From Selenomonadaceae bacterium (GTDB taxonomy: Bacteria; Bacillota; Negativicutes; Selenomonadales; Selenomonadaceae), in the NCBI GenBank assembly GCA_017477125.1, contig JAFUXN010000019.1, positions 1-50,047 of the forward strand: DNA of 50,047 nucleotides. The letters run 5' to 3'. This document shows positions 26,381 to 35,517 of the stretch, one piece after another (within the stretch, counting starts at the first letter, position 1; each line of letters starts with the position of its first letter). The translations under genes and the position numbers were made by a program. The notes beneath the pieces are model-generated. The model worked only from the letters and a program-made list of their open reading frames with translations. It was not told the DNA's origin and searched no databases.

Positions 26381-27022
26381 TCAACCCTCCTCCCGATTGT
26401 AGATCAATTGGTATTTGAGCCGACAGTTGAGCACGCGCCGCACGTAATCTCTCGTTTCCTTGAACGGAATTTGATCGACGTCATCGAAGTCCGCGCCCCA
26501 ACCGTATTCGTCGACCCAATGCCAAACATTTCCGCGCCCCGCATTGTACGCCGCCAACGCCAGCACGTCATTGCCGTCGAACTCCTCTTCGAGCGTCGAC
26601 AGATACCAAATGCCGTAGCGAATGTTGGTCTCGGGATCGTAGAGCCGTTTGACGTTGAACGAAAAATTTTCGTCCGACAACGGTTCGTCGTCGAGTTGCG
26701 TCGCGATCCAACCTGCGGTCTCGGGCATCAACTGCATCAACCCCACCGCGCCGCTCCTCGAGATCGCCGACGACGAGAAATTGCTTTCGTTCTTCATCAC
26801 CGCGATCGCCAAATACTTGTCGACGTGATACTTCGTCGAGTACAGTTCGACCATGTCCCGATAATGGAACGGATAAAACACTCCGCGCTGAACGGTCGGC
26901 ATCTCGACGATCGAGTAAATTGCAATCGAGCACAAAAAAATAAAAAGTGCAATCCTCAATGAGCGACGCAATTTCCGTCGAGCACTTTTAAAACGTTTAC
27001 GCCTATCAACATTTTTCTTCAT
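26381..27022 (-). CDS. Membrane-anchored lytic transglycosylase (GH23)
   Basis: A 213-aa SLT-type murein hydrolase. A basic N-terminus and one membrane helix (RIALFIFLCSIAIYSIVEM) anchor it outward. The catalytic Glu is in MKNESNFSSSAISRSGAVGLMQLMPETA, followed by the NIRYGIWYL and ALAAYNAGRGNV motifs. It cleaves peptidoglycan glycan strands with anhydro-muramic ends. I start at ATG 27022 (MKKNVDRRKRF); the frame opens 34 codons earlier inside the TPM gene. The gene order coaE to SLT near polA is common in Firmicutes. Confidence 0.9.
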   Translation of the reverse strand: MKKNVDRRKRFKSARRKLRRSLRIALFIFLCSIAIYSIVEMPTVQRGVFYPFHYRDMVELYSTKYHVDKYLAIAVMKNESNFSSSAISRSGAVGLMQLMPETAGWIATQLDDEPLSDENFSFNVKRLYDPETNIRYGIWYLSTLEEEFDGNDVLALAAYNAGRGNVWHWVDEYGWGADFDDVDQIPFKETRDYVRRVLNCRLKYQLIYNREEG

Positions 27023-27032
27023 GAGATCAGAA

Positions 27033-27803
27033 TTACCAACCGTCGGATGCACCGCCGCCGCCACTGCTGCCGCCTCCAAAACTGTCGTTTGAACTGCTTG
27101 AGGAACTGCCGGAGGAACCTTCATCGTCGTCGTCGGTCGAGCGCTCTTTGTTGTCCTCGCCGAACGACCCGAACAGTCCTTTGATCAGCTTATAAAATCC
27201 GTAGACGATGCTGCCGAGAAACGAAAGGATCAATCCGCCGCCGAGCAGAGTCTCCCACCACGTAAGCTCATCATCGGGCTTGGCGAGGTTGTTGAGATTT
27301 TCCGACGGCGTGTCGCCATACTCCTCATAAGCCTTGAGCGTCAGACGAGCGTACGCCTCAACGATCGCCGACGAATAATTCTCCGCGCGGAACTGATCCT
27401 TCATGCCGTCGAGGATCGAGCCGGCATAACCGTCGGTGATCGCGCCCTCGAGCCCGTAGCCCACTTCGATGCGGAACTTATGATCTTCCTTTGCGATCAG
27501 GAGCAGGACGCCGTTATTCTTCTTGCCATCGCCGATGCCCCACGCTCTGAACAATTCGTTGGCGTATTGATCGATGTCGGCGCCGTCAAGAGTGTCGAGC
27601 GTCACCACGACAATTTGAGCGCCGTGCTTTTGATCGAGTTCCCTGCCGAGCTCGAGAATCTGATTCTTGTCGGCATCGTTGAGCATCGACGCATAATCGG
27701 CAACGTAAATATCATTGGTCGGGGGCGAAGGGAACGTTGACGCCAACGCCGCGCCGGTCAATGCGATCAGCAGTACGATCGACAGATAAATTTTTTTGAT
27801 CAT
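27033..27803 (-). CDS. TPM-domain (YgcG-like) exported protein
   Basis: A 256-aa protein with signal peptide (YLSIVLLIALTGAALA). The TPM domain follows (YVADYASMLNDADKNQILELGRELDQKHGAQIVVVT...VEVGYGLEGAI-type motif as EVGYGLEGAITDGYAG). A membrane helix (about 185-205) and a Ser/Gly-rich tail (SSGSSSSSSNDSFGGGSSGGGG) end the protein. Such proteins usually pair with LemA, as here; the start overlaps the lemA stop by ATGA. A role in envelope maintenance is plausible but unproven. Confidence 0.88.
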   Translation of the reverse strand: MIKKIYLSIVLLIALTGAALASTFPSPPTNDIYVADYASMLNDADKNQILELGRELDQKHGAQIVVVTLDTLDGADIDQYANELFRAWGIGDGKKNNGVLLLIAKEDHKFRIEVGYGLEGAITDGYAGSILDGMKDQFRAENYSSAIVEAYARLTLKAYEEYGDTPSENLNNLAKPDDELTWWETLLGGGLILSFLGSIVYGFYKLIKGLFGSFGEDNKERSTDDDDEGSSGSSSSSSNDSFGGGSSGGGGASDGW

Positions 27804-28360
27804 AGCTCAACCTTGGGCGCCTCGTGTGCGGACGCATCTGCCTCGAACGGTTTGATCTCGCCGAAGCCGAGTATCTTTGCGAAGATATTGCTTGGGAAGG
27901 TCGCCGCCTTGAGGTTGTACTCTTGAACGGCATTGTTGTAATCCCGTCGAGCGACGGCGATCCGATTCTCCGAGCCCGAGATTTCTCTCATCAGCTCGAT
28001 AAATTGAGTGTTAGCCTTCAGATCGGGATAACTCTCCGACACCGCAATCAGCCTGCCGAGCGCCGCCGTCAATGCCGTGTCCGCCGCCGCCTTCGCTTCG
28101 AGGCTCGTCGCATTCATCAGTTGCGTTCGAGCTTCCGTTACCTCCGTCAAGACCCGCTCCTCATGTTGCATGTAGCCCTTGACGCTCGCGACTAAATTTG
28201 GGATCAGATCGGCTCGACGCTGCAGTTGATTTTCTATCTGACTCTGTTGAGTTTGAACGTTGAGCTCCACGCCCTTGAGCGAATTGTACTCGCCGCCGAG
28301 CACGAATATCGACAGCGCCGCCACGACGGCGACGACGGCTATAATTGCATACTTCTTCAT
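27800..28360 (-). CDS. lemA: LemA family protein
   Basis: A 186-aa protein with an N-terminal membrane helix (AIIAVVAVVAALSIFVL) and the long helical LemA domain: YNSLKGVELNVQTQQSQIENQLQRRADLIPNLV, RYDYNNAVQEYN-type end (ARRDYNNAVQEYNLKAATFPSNIFAKILGF). The function of the family is unknown. It overlaps the TPM gene by four bases and lies 24 bases after coaE. The pair splits the usual coaE-transglycosylase neighbourhood. Confidence 0.92.
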   Translation of the reverse strand: MKKYAIIAVVAVVAALSIFVLGGEYNSLKGVELNVQTQQSQIENQLQRRADLIPNLVASVKGYMQHEERVLTEVTEARTQLMNATSLEAKAAADTALTAALGRLIAVSESYPDLKANTQFIELMREISGSENRIAVARRDYNNAVQEYNLKAATFPSNIFAKILGFGEIKPFEADASAHEAPKVEL

Positions 28361-28384
28361 CTAAAGTCTCACCTTCAAAACAAA

Positions 28385-29134
28385 TTAACGCTCGTCGAAG
28401 ATCATTTCGAGCGGCGAGCCCTCCGCCTCATCGGATTCTCCAAGGCGGCGTTCAAGTTCGCGCGTCCATTTCCTCTGCGCTCGAACACGCGCCAGATGCG
28501 CCAGCTCGTCTTTCAATGTCGGGTGCCGCGTCAAATGCGGGAACTTCCTCCTCATAATCCGTTGAATGAGCGCTTTGAGTTGCGGGCGCGTTCGGTTATT
28601 GCTGATGACCACGTCGGCGCGCGCGCGCTTCTTGTAGACATTCATCTGCGCATTGATCCGCGCGGTCGCCTCGAGCAGGCTGAGCCGATTGCGATACATC
28701 AATCGACTGAGTTGCTTCTTCTTGCTGAGCCACACCACCCAAATTTCATCGGCAAGGTAATCCCAACCCGCTTCGAACAGCAACGGCACGTCGAGCACGG
28801 CGATCGGAAGTCCGCGCTCTTGAAATTCAACGAGCTTCTCTCGAACACGATTGAGCAACATCGGGTGCGTGGTCTGATTGATCCACTTGCGTTGCTCCAA
28901 ATCGTTGAAGACGATCCTGCCGATCGCTCGACGGTCGAGCCTGCCGTACGGATCGAGAATTTCTCTGCCGAAGTGCTCAACGTAAGCGTCATAAATGGGC
29001 TGTCCGGGTTCGGAGAGTTCATGGGCAATGGCGTCGGCACTGATGATCTCCGCGCCGAACTTTCGAATCTCGCGCGACACGACCGATTTGCCGCAAGCGA
29101 TCCCGCCGGTGATGGCGATGATGTACAAAGGCAA
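28385..29134 (-). CDS. coaE: Dephospho-CoA kinase
   Basis: The last step of coenzyme A synthesis, ATP-dependent 3'-phosphorylation of dephospho-CoA. P-loop GGIACGKS at 10-17, SADAIAHEL with the catalytic Asp, THPMLL and VLDVPLLFEAG are all typical. At 249 aa it is about 50 residues longer than usual; the extra C-terminal part is basic (RRKFPHLTRHPTL...RAQRKWTRELERRL) and of unknown use. It lies in the polA operon, 11 bases after the GT2 pseudogene. Confidence 0.92.
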   Translation of the reverse strand: MPLYIIAITGGIACGKSVVSREIRKFGAEIISADAIAHELSEPGQPIYDAYVEHFGREILDPYGRLDRRAIGRIVFNDLEQRKWINQTTHPMLLNRVREKLVEFQERGLPIAVLDVPLLFEAGWDYLADEIWVVWLSKKKQLSRLMYRNRLSLLEATARINAQMNVYKKRARADVVISNNRTRPQLKALIQRIMRRKFPHLTRHPTLKDELAHLARVRAQRKWTRELERRLGESDEAEGSPLEMIFDER

Positions 29135-29145
29135 TCACTCCAATG

Positions 29146-30195
29146 CTAAGCATTTTTGAGTTGAGCGAGCTGTTGACGGAGCCGTTCGATCTCCTTCTGT
29201 TGAGCCTCAAGCTGCAATCGACAGACGTTGGCGTTGCTGAACAGATACGTGATCAACGGGATATTCTCATTGGGATTGATGTTGAAAACGCGACGGCGGA
29301 GGTAATCATCGACCTCGTAAGGTTGTGTTTGAGTGTAGAGGTTATGCGAGATGATGTTGACGCGGCTCTGCACAAAGTAATCGATCGCCATGTAACGATA
29401 CTTGGGATTTTGACGGAAGAAATCCATCTCGCCCATGAACCGATCCATGACCTTGATCGCCTCGATGAGGTTGGTGGCGATCTCGAACGGGTGTCTGCCG
29501 CCGTGCGAAAGTGAGTCGGGGCGAGTGCGGTAGATGTAGAAGGCGTTGGGAATGCGGACGTAATTCTTCGCGCGGATCAGGCAGCAGAAGAGCAGGATCA
29601 AATCTTCGAAGCTGGTCATGTTCGGGAAGACGATCTTGTTCTTTGATAGGAAATCGCGACGGAACAATTTATTGCACGCCCATCAGAGGAATTTCTTTTG
29701 AGTGAAGCGCTCGACGCGATCGCCGATATCGTAAGTTTCGAGCGTGGGTTGCTCGACGTAGGGCGGCATTTGAAACGTGCGCACGGTGATCTGATTGGAG
29801 CCGTCGATCATCTCAAGATACTTCTCGGCGTGAACGACTTCGGCATCGGTCTGCTCGGCGACTGTGTAGAGTTCCTCGAGCGCGGTCTTGGTGAGCAGGT
29901 CGTCGCTGTCGAAGAATGTAATGTACTTGCCCCGCGCGGATTTCAAAGCGAGATTGCGCGGGAGCCCGGGCGTGCCGGAGTTGCGCTTGGTTTTGATCAA
30001 TGTCAGCCTGCCGTCGAAACGATCGATGAAGGTTTTGACGAGCGCGGCGGACTTATCGGTTGAGCAGTCGTCGACGACAATGACTTCGAAGTCTTGAAAC
30101 GTTTGAGCGAGGAGCGATTGAAGGCAGGGCTCGATATATCGTTCGGCGTTATACATCGCGATGATGATCGATATCGCAGGGATTTTCTTCGCCAT
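29146..30195 (-). pseudogene. GT2 glycosyltransferase with one in-frame stop codon
   Basis: A GT-A fold enzyme: ISIIIAMYNAERYIEPCLQSLLAQ, VVDDCSTDKS, the metal-binding FFDSDD at about 97-102, and a C-terminal coiled coil (QKEIERLRQQLAQLK). After QKKFL a TGA at 29683-29685 interrupts, and the same frame goes on as WACNKLFRRDFLSKNKI to 29146. One nonsense change therefore splits an otherwise complete gene of about 350 residues. It starts at ATG 30195 behind AGGAGG. It sits between polA and coaE. The first half alone lacks the acceptor-binding part and is probably inactive. Confidence 0.85.
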
Positions 30196-30212
30196 AAACA
30201 ACCTCCTAAAAA

Positions 30213-32537
30213 TTATTTGGCTTCCAACCAATTTTTTCCGACGGCGACATCGACTTCGAGCTTGACTTTGAGATCAGCCGCGCCCTCCATCGCCCGCCGC
30301 ACGATCTCTTTGACCCGCTCGAGCTCGCCCTCAACAACTTCGATCACGAGCTCGTCATGCACCTGCAGGAGCATTCGGCTCGACAGCCCCGACAAATTTT
30401 TTTCCGTCTCGATCATCGCGAGCTTGATGATATCCGCCGCCGTCCCTTGGATCGGAGTGTTCATCGCCATGCGTTCAGCCAACGCCCGCACATTATAGTT
30501 TCGACTGTTGATCGACGGCAACGAACGCCGCCTCCCGAACATCGTCGTCACATACCCGTCGCGCCGCGCCGCTTCGATCGTCCCGTCGAGATATTTTTTG
30601 ACCGACGGATATCGCGCAAAGTACTTCTCAATATACTCCGCCGCCTCTTTGCGCGAAATGTTGAGACCCTTCGATAATCCGTAGTCGCTCAAGCCGTAGA
30701 TGATCCCGAAGTTTACCGCCTTCGCCTTGCGACGGAGCTCGGGCGTGATCTCCTCGAGCGGCAACCCGAACACTTCAGACGCCGTCCTTGCGTGAACGTC
30801 CTGCCCGCGATTGAACGCATCGATCAAATTCTCGTCGCCCGACATGTGCGCCAGCAGTCTCAATTCGATCTGAGAGTAATCCGCCGACAACAGATAATCA
30901 AATCCGTCGCCCGCCTCGAACAGCGTTCTGATCTCCCTGCCCTCGGTCGTTCGGATCGGAATGTTTTGCAGGTTGGGATCGGAGCTCGACAGCCGCCCCG
31001 TTGTCGTCACCGTCTGATTGAAATGAGTGTGCACCCGATGCGTCTTCGGATCGATGAGCGGCTTGATGCCGTCGAGGAACGTCGACTTGAGTTTCGACAG
31101 CGCTCGGCATTCGAGAAGGACTTCGATGATCGGGTGTTGACCGCGCAACTCAAAAAGTACCGCCGCGTCGGTCGAGAAACCGCTTTTGGTTCTCTTGACG
31201 GGCTTGAGTTTCAATCGATTGAACAGCACGTCGGACAACTGTTTGGGCGAATTGACATTGAACTTCTGATCGGCGAGCTCGAAAATTTTCTGTTCGAGAG
31301 CGGCGATCCGTTCCGACATCTCTTGAGCTTTGCGATCGAGCCGCTCAACGTTGACGTAGACGCCGCGATCTTCCATGTCGGCGAGCACCTTGACCAGCGG
31401 CAGTTCGATCCGATCGTAGAGCTCGATCAAATGATCCGCGCGGAGCCGCTCGAGCATGTTGTTGCCGACGTCGGTGAGCGACGGGCGCAAAGTTGTGATG
31501 CGACTGCCGGGCTCGAGCAGATAATTCATCAACTCGACGTCGTAGAGCTCGTTTGATTGCAGATCGATGCCCGCGTGGTAAATGCCCTTGAGATTGTAAA
31601 CGAACGGCAATTCGATCGCGTGGGGCGGCAGTATTTCTTTCTCGTAATCGTTATCGGAGAACAAATCATCGTCGAACTGCTCATGGATTTTGGCTTTGGA
31701 GATTTTCAAATTGAGCCGATCACAAAACTCGTCGACGCATTGAAAATTCGGCTCGATCCCAAACGCCTCGGGCTCAAACTCGACGCCGGGGACGTTGCGA
31801 TCGATGAGCGCCAACCGCTTTGACAGAAATGCGTTGTCCCTTCCGTCGTTGAGCTTGCGACGCACCGATTTGGGTTCGATCAGCCCGATGTTATTGTACA
31901 GATTTTCGACGGTCGAGAACTGAACGAGCAGCCTCTTGGCGGTCTTCTCGCCGATGCCTTTGACGCCGGGAATATTATCGGACTGATCGCCGGCAAGCGC
32001 CTTGTAATCGGCGAATCGCTCGGGCATGAAACCGTACTCGTCGATGAACGCGTCGCGATCGATACTGTGATGATTGTTGATGCCCTTGATCAATCTGACG
32101 CTGACATCGTGATCGATCAATTGAAGGGCGTCTTGATCTCCGGTGGCGATGACGACTTCGAAATTCCGTTGAGAGGCTTGAGCGGCGAGGGTGCCGATGA
32201 TGTCGTCCGCCTCGTAATTCTCGACGCCGATATTCTTGATGCCGAGCGCATCTGCGAACTCGCTCAACAAGGGCAGTTGACTCGAAAGCTCCTTGGGCGT
32301 CGGCGGGCGAGTGCCTTTATAATTGCCGTCGATGTCGTTGCGAAAAGTTTTCTTGCCGACGTCGAGAGCGATGGCAACGGCGTCGGGCTGAAGTTCCTTG
32401 CAGAGTTTGAGGAACATGGTGATGAAACCGAAGATGCCGCCGGTGGGGGTGCCGTCGGCGGAGGACAAGGTAGGCGGCAGAGCGTAGAACGCGCGATAGA
32501 ACATGCTGCTGCCGTCGACCAACAAAAATTTCTTCAA
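30213..32537 (-). CDS. polA: DNA polymerase I, reduced proofreading region
   Basis: 774 aa against 880-930 in most bacteria. The 5'-3' exonuclease domain is complete (residues 1-290: GDQDALQLI, LAGDQSDNIPGVKGIGEKTAKRLL). The polymerase domain from about 370 has motif A DYSQIELRLLAHMSGD, the O helix KAVNFGIIYG and motif C QVHDELVIEV. Only about 80 residues remain between, without the acidic DxE metal ligands of a 3'-5' exonuclease. It fills gaps and removes RNA primers, without proofreading. It starts at TTG behind GGGAGG and heads a run of genes down to polC. Confidence 0.93.
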   Translation of the reverse strand: MKKFLLVDGSSMFYRAFYALPPTLSSADGTPTGGIFGFITMFLKLCKELQPDAVAIALDVGKKTFRNDIDGNYKGTRPPTPKELSSQLPLLSEFADALGIKNIGVENYEADDIIGTLAAQASQRNFEVVIATGDQDALQLIDHDVSVRLIKGINNHHSIDRDAFIDEYGFMPERFADYKALAGDQSDNIPGVKGIGEKTAKRLLVQFSTVENLYNNIGLIEPKSVRRKLNDGRDNAFLSKRLALIDRNVPGVEFEPEAFGIEPNFQCVDEFCDRLNLKISKAKIHEQFDDDLFSDNDYEKEILPPHAIELPFVYNLKGIYHAGIDLQSNELYDVELMNYLLEPGSRITTLRPSLTDVGNNMLERLRADHLIELYDRIELPLVKVLADMEDRGVYVNVERLDRKAQEMSERIAALEQKIFELADQKFNVNSPKQLSDVLFNRLKLKPVKRTKSGFSTDAAVLFELRGQHPIIEVLLECRALSKLKSTFLDGIKPLIDPKTHRVHTHFNQTVTTTGRLSSSDPNLQNIPIRTTEGREIRTLFEAGDGFDYLLSADYSQIELRLLAHMSGDENLIDAFNRGQDVHARTASEVFGLPLEEITPELRRKAKAVNFGIIYGLSDYGLSKGLNISRKEAAEYIEKYFARYPSVKKYLDGTIEAARRDGYVTTMFGRRRSLPSINSRNYNVRALAERMAMNTPIQGTAADIIKLAMIETEKNLSGLSSRMLLQVHDELVIEVVEGELERVKEIVRRAMEGAADLKVKLEVDVAVGKNWLEAK

Positions 32538-32561
32538 AGCATCACGCCTCCCGTTGAGAGG

Positions 32562-33844
32562 TTATTCGATCTGCAACATTCTCAAGAGATAGTCGTACTG
32601 ACAATATCGGCGCCAATTATTTTGCAGACGGTATTGCTGGTTGATCTGCGGGATCAATTGAATGCAAGCCTTCTTGAGCTCGCCGACCGCAGGATATTTG
32701 AGCGGCAGGAGCGAGGGCAATTCCTGGAACATCAATTGAAGTTGCCACGTTTCGATGGTGCCCGCTGCGAGAGCTCGGAGCATGCATTTGATTGAGAGCT
32801 CCTCGAAGAATTTGGAGGAATCGGCGTCGATGAGCTTTCCGTTGAGGTACCGACTGACGTGTCGGCAGGTGAGGAACTCGTGGAGTTTGCCGGAGAATAT
32901 ATTAGGCGGCGAGCCCGCTGAAGTACCCGGGAGCAATTTTTGTATCAAGGAGTTGAGCAGTCGATTGTACATGGAGATTGGCGCTTCTACGCTCAACCCC
33001 CCCCCATCTGGGCGCGGCGCTCGTCCCTGTACTTGACGATCTCGTCGTCGAACACATCATTATGATCGGCATCGCCTCTGTCAAAAGTCTCTGCCGTTCG
33101 AGGATTATCAGTGAAGAAGGCGTCTCCGCGTTGCAGTTTGTCGAGCCATTCCTCTCTGGATTTATAGTAGTAATGGTTCATTATGATTTTGTCGGCGACC
33201 TGCGGAGAGAAATATAATTTGGCGTCCACCGCATTCGGATTCAGAAAGGCATTGAGCTCCCCTCTTGAATTGACTGCATGCTTTCCATCAAAAAAATTTA
33301 TATAATGCATGTTCTCGATGAGTGCAATGGCACGAGGATTGGATATGTTCTTCGGGATGTTATTTAATTTGCTCTGCCGATGCTGAAATCTGTCGAGGAC
33401 ATCAACGCTGTAATCAGCTTTCTCGTGACCCGACGAGCCAAACCCGTACCTGTCGACGGTAAGCCCGACCGCGTTGGGCCGTTCGTCTAGTACCTCATGC
33501 AACACGTCTTTGATCGTCTGATTGTGATCGGTCGGATAAACAAACTCATCATCGTCAATGAATCCCATGTAACGACAATCAAATCGATGGGACTTCACCG
33601 CCCGATTGTACGCCTCGCACTGCGGACGCTTGCCCGGACACTTCTCATACTCCACCACGCCCGAATCAATGTAGGGCTTGAGCACCTCCTCAAGGTTGTC
33701 GGTGCTGTCATTATCATAGAAGTAGAAGTGATCCACGCCCGCCAGCCGATGGAAATCTATCCACTCGCGCATGTACGGCGCACCATTCTTAATGATTATG
33801 GTAAACGCCAGCTCGTATCGAAACAGCGATGCATCTTCCTTCAT
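32562..33844 (-). CDS. GT92-like glycosyltransferase, split at G9 tract
   Basis: The N-terminal frame (32993-33844) is a GT-A-like transferase: ELAFTIIIKNGAPYMREWIDFH, HFYFYDNDSTDN and the metal site GFIDDDEFVYP near residue 99. It stops after RRAQMGGG at a run of nine G (32997-33005). With ten G it continues into the frame LSVEAPISMYNRLLNSL... to 32562, adding about 145 residues. The two parts together fit one gene. As sequenced, the protein ends after about 283 residues, with its catalytic core complete. It starts directly after the L,D-transpeptidase stop (TAAATG). It probably decorates a surface glycan. Confidence 0.78.
32997..33005 (-). repeat. Poly-G tract (9 G on coding strand) in glycosyltransferase
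   Basis: Nine C on plus. The present length gives a stop at once; ten G joins the downstream frame, and eight G gives a third frame with a 34-codon tail. Candidate slippage site. Confidence 0.88.
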
Positions 33845-35086
33845 TTATTCACTCCCTCTCAACGGTTTGTCGTCGACAGCCTTCTTATCGTCGGCAACAT
33901 TCTTATCGTCGACAGCTTTCTCATCGTCGACAGGCTTTTTATCGTCGGCAGCCTTCTTATCGTCGGCAGCCTTCTTATCATCAACGGTCGGCTCCTCGAC
34001 GGATTTCTTATCGTCGGCTTTGGTGTCCTCGGCTTTCTTCTTCTTCTTGTCCTTCTTCTTGTCCTCGGGCAACGGCTCCTCCTCCAACGGCACCTGCTTC
34101 ACCGTCTGCAACTTATAAACTTTGGTCGACGTCTTGGTTCCGTCCGCCGCCACCACACTCTGCAACCCGCCGTCGAGATTGAACAATACGATCGCATCGT
34201 CCGCGTTGAAATATATCTGCCGCTTCTTCTCGAACCCGACGACCTCCCCGAACGCCGTCCGCAACGTCGACGCTCCCGCTCGCCACTCGAGCTTGGTTTT
34301 GATCGCCATCGCGATCGGCACCGCAGGCAAGTACGTGATCCCCGATCGCACTACCGCCTTTGAATCAAACGTCCGACCGTTCTGCTCCCACGTATCGAGC
34401 TTCTGACCGTTGATCTCGATCGAATACGCCTTCCCTATGTACGTCGGCTCACCGTTCGAATCATAGATCTTCTGTCGAATGTCCTCGTCGCTCTCGAACG
34501 CCGCCACACCATACGGCGCCAACCATTGATTGACGTACGCCGTATCGATCTTCTGCCAACCGTAGCCGTCGGGATAAATGTAGTAGGCAATGTTGTCGTC
34601 GTCCGCCTTCTCGACCACCACACGATTATAAGTGATCTCGACGGGCGTCCCGATATCAACCATGTCGAAGAGCGCCTCAACGTCCGCCTCGCGCATCCTC
34701 ACGCACCCGTTCGACACATAATAACCGATGCTGTCGGGGCGATTGGTGCCGTGAATGCCGTAATTGCCTTTGATCTGCATCCAACGATAGCCCAACGGAT
34801 TGCTCGCGCCCGAGGGCACCTCGTATTCGGGATTCGACGGATCGATCCACGTCGGATTGATCTCCTTGGTATTGATCTTGTAGTAGCCGACGGGCGTGGG
34901 CGTGGACGGCTTGCCGAGACCGAGCGGATAAATTCTGAGCTTGGTATTGCCTTCGTAGAGCGTCAACAGTCGGCTCGCGGAGTTGATGATGATTTTCCTG
35001 AGCGACTTATCGTTGTCGGCTGCCGACGCGTTTGAGCTCATCATCAGCGCCAGCCCCAACGTTAACGCCGCAAACTTCTTGAGCAT
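33845..35086 (-). CDS. L,D-transpeptidase (YkuD) with acidic-basic repeat tail
   Basis: A 413-aa exported enzyme with signal peptide (AALTLGLALMMSSNASA). The YkuD domain has the active-site pattern IHGTNRPDSIGYYVSNGCVRM, His 112, Cys 128 and Arg 130. It makes 3-3 cross-links in peptidoglycan or attaches proteins to it. Residues about 205-310 resemble a copper-amine-oxidase N-terminal-like beta domain. The tail is Lys/Asp-rich with 7-residue repeats (VDDKKAA). The promoter at 35130-35159 is strong. It is transcribed with the GT92-like gene. Confidence 0.9.
   Translation of the reverse strand: MLKKFAALTLGLALMMSSNASAADNDKSLRKIIINSASRLLTLYEGNTKLRIYPLGLGKPSTPTPVGYYKINTKEINPTWIDPSNPEYEVPSGASNPLGYRWMQIKGNYGIHGTNRPDSIGYYVSNGCVRMREADVEALFDMVDIGTPVEITYNRVVVEKADDDNIAYYIYPDGYGWQKIDTAYVNQWLAPYGVAAFESDEDIRQKIYDSNGEPTYIGKAYSIEINGQKLDTWEQNGRTFDSKAVVRSGITYLPAVPIAMAIKTKLEWRAGASTLRTAFGEVVGFEKKRQIYFNADDAIVLFNLDGGLQSVVAADGTKTSTKVYKLQTVKQVPLEEEPLPEDKKKDKKKKKAEDTKADDKKSVEEPTVDDKKAADDKKAADDKKPVDDEKAVDDKNVADDKKAVDDKPLRGSE
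33866..33990 (-). repeat. 21-bp repeats encoding (V/A)DDKK(A/P)(A/V)
   Basis: Six to seven units of seven codons at the end of the L,D-transpeptidase gene. Units are near identical in DNA, so copy number could vary. Confidence 0.75.
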
Positions 35087-35129
35087 GATCGATGCGCACC
35101 TTCATTCCTGTCGATGATTTGTCGGACGC

Positions 35130-35159
35130 ATTATATCATGGCGGGAAATTTTTTATCAA
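35130..35159 (-). promoter_or_regulatory. Promoter of the L,D-transpeptidase gene
   Basis: On the minus strand TTGATA (35154-35159), an 18-bp spacer and TATAAT (35130-35135). Confidence 0.75.
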
Positions 35160-35175
35160 GCGCCGACCGTCGGCT

Positions 35176-35202
35176 TAAGAATTTTTCACGCGGTGTCGAT
35201 AA
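35176..35202 (+). promoter_or_regulatory. Sigma-28-like flagellar promoter
   Basis: TAAG (35176-35179), a 15-bp spacer and GTCGATAA (35195-35202). The sigma-28 (FliA/SigD) consensus is TAAA-N15-GCCGATAA, so one base differs in each box. It lies about 45 bases before the small gene. Confidence 0.6.
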
Positions 35203-35247
35203 AAAATAAAATGCCATGGGCATGCGGTGCAAAGGAGTGATGAACCG

Positions 35248-35511
35248 TTGTGGATTTCGAAGGTTGAAGATATTAATTCGAACGAGGACTCGGTGCAGTT
35301 GAGCAATCCGATCAACGATTCGATGAGCAGACAAAGTTATTTACGTTCGACGACGGCGGCGACGCGACGCCCGATCCGCTCGATAAATCTTTCGGAGTTG
35401 ACGCGGGAGTCGGCGGCGTTCGTGACGTTCAGCCAAAGCAGCGTGAGACAATCGACGACGTACACGGCAACGTTGTCGGGAGTAGATGAAACCTTGTTTG
35501 CCGCCGATTAA
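35248..35511 (+). CDS. Small unknown protein, possible flagellar regulon
   Basis: About 87 residues, from TTG 35248 placed ten bases behind AAAGGAG; the frame also opens at GTG 35227. It is rich in Ser, Thr and Asn (QLSNPINDSMSRQSYLRSTT...), ends DETLFAAD, and has no signal or membrane segment. I do not recognise it. Support comes from the sigma-28-like promoter, the ribosome binding site and a terminator directly after the stop. It converges with tRNA-Gly and flagellin, so a flagellar or motility role is inferred. Confidence 0.5.
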   Translation: MWISKVEDINSNEDSVQLSNPINDSMSRQSYLRSTTAATRRPIRSINLSELTRESAAFVTFSQSSVRQSTTYTATLSGVDETLFAAD

Positions 35512-35517
35512 ATTATG

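Noticed and set aside
29683-29685. TGA as a selenocysteine codon in the GT2 gene
   Set aside because: I see no reason for Sec in this family and found no clear insertion stem-loop just after the codon. Nonsense mutation is simpler.
35227-35247. GTG 35227 as start of the small gene
   Set aside because: It lies before the AAAGGAG site, so the TTG at 35248 fits better, though not surely.
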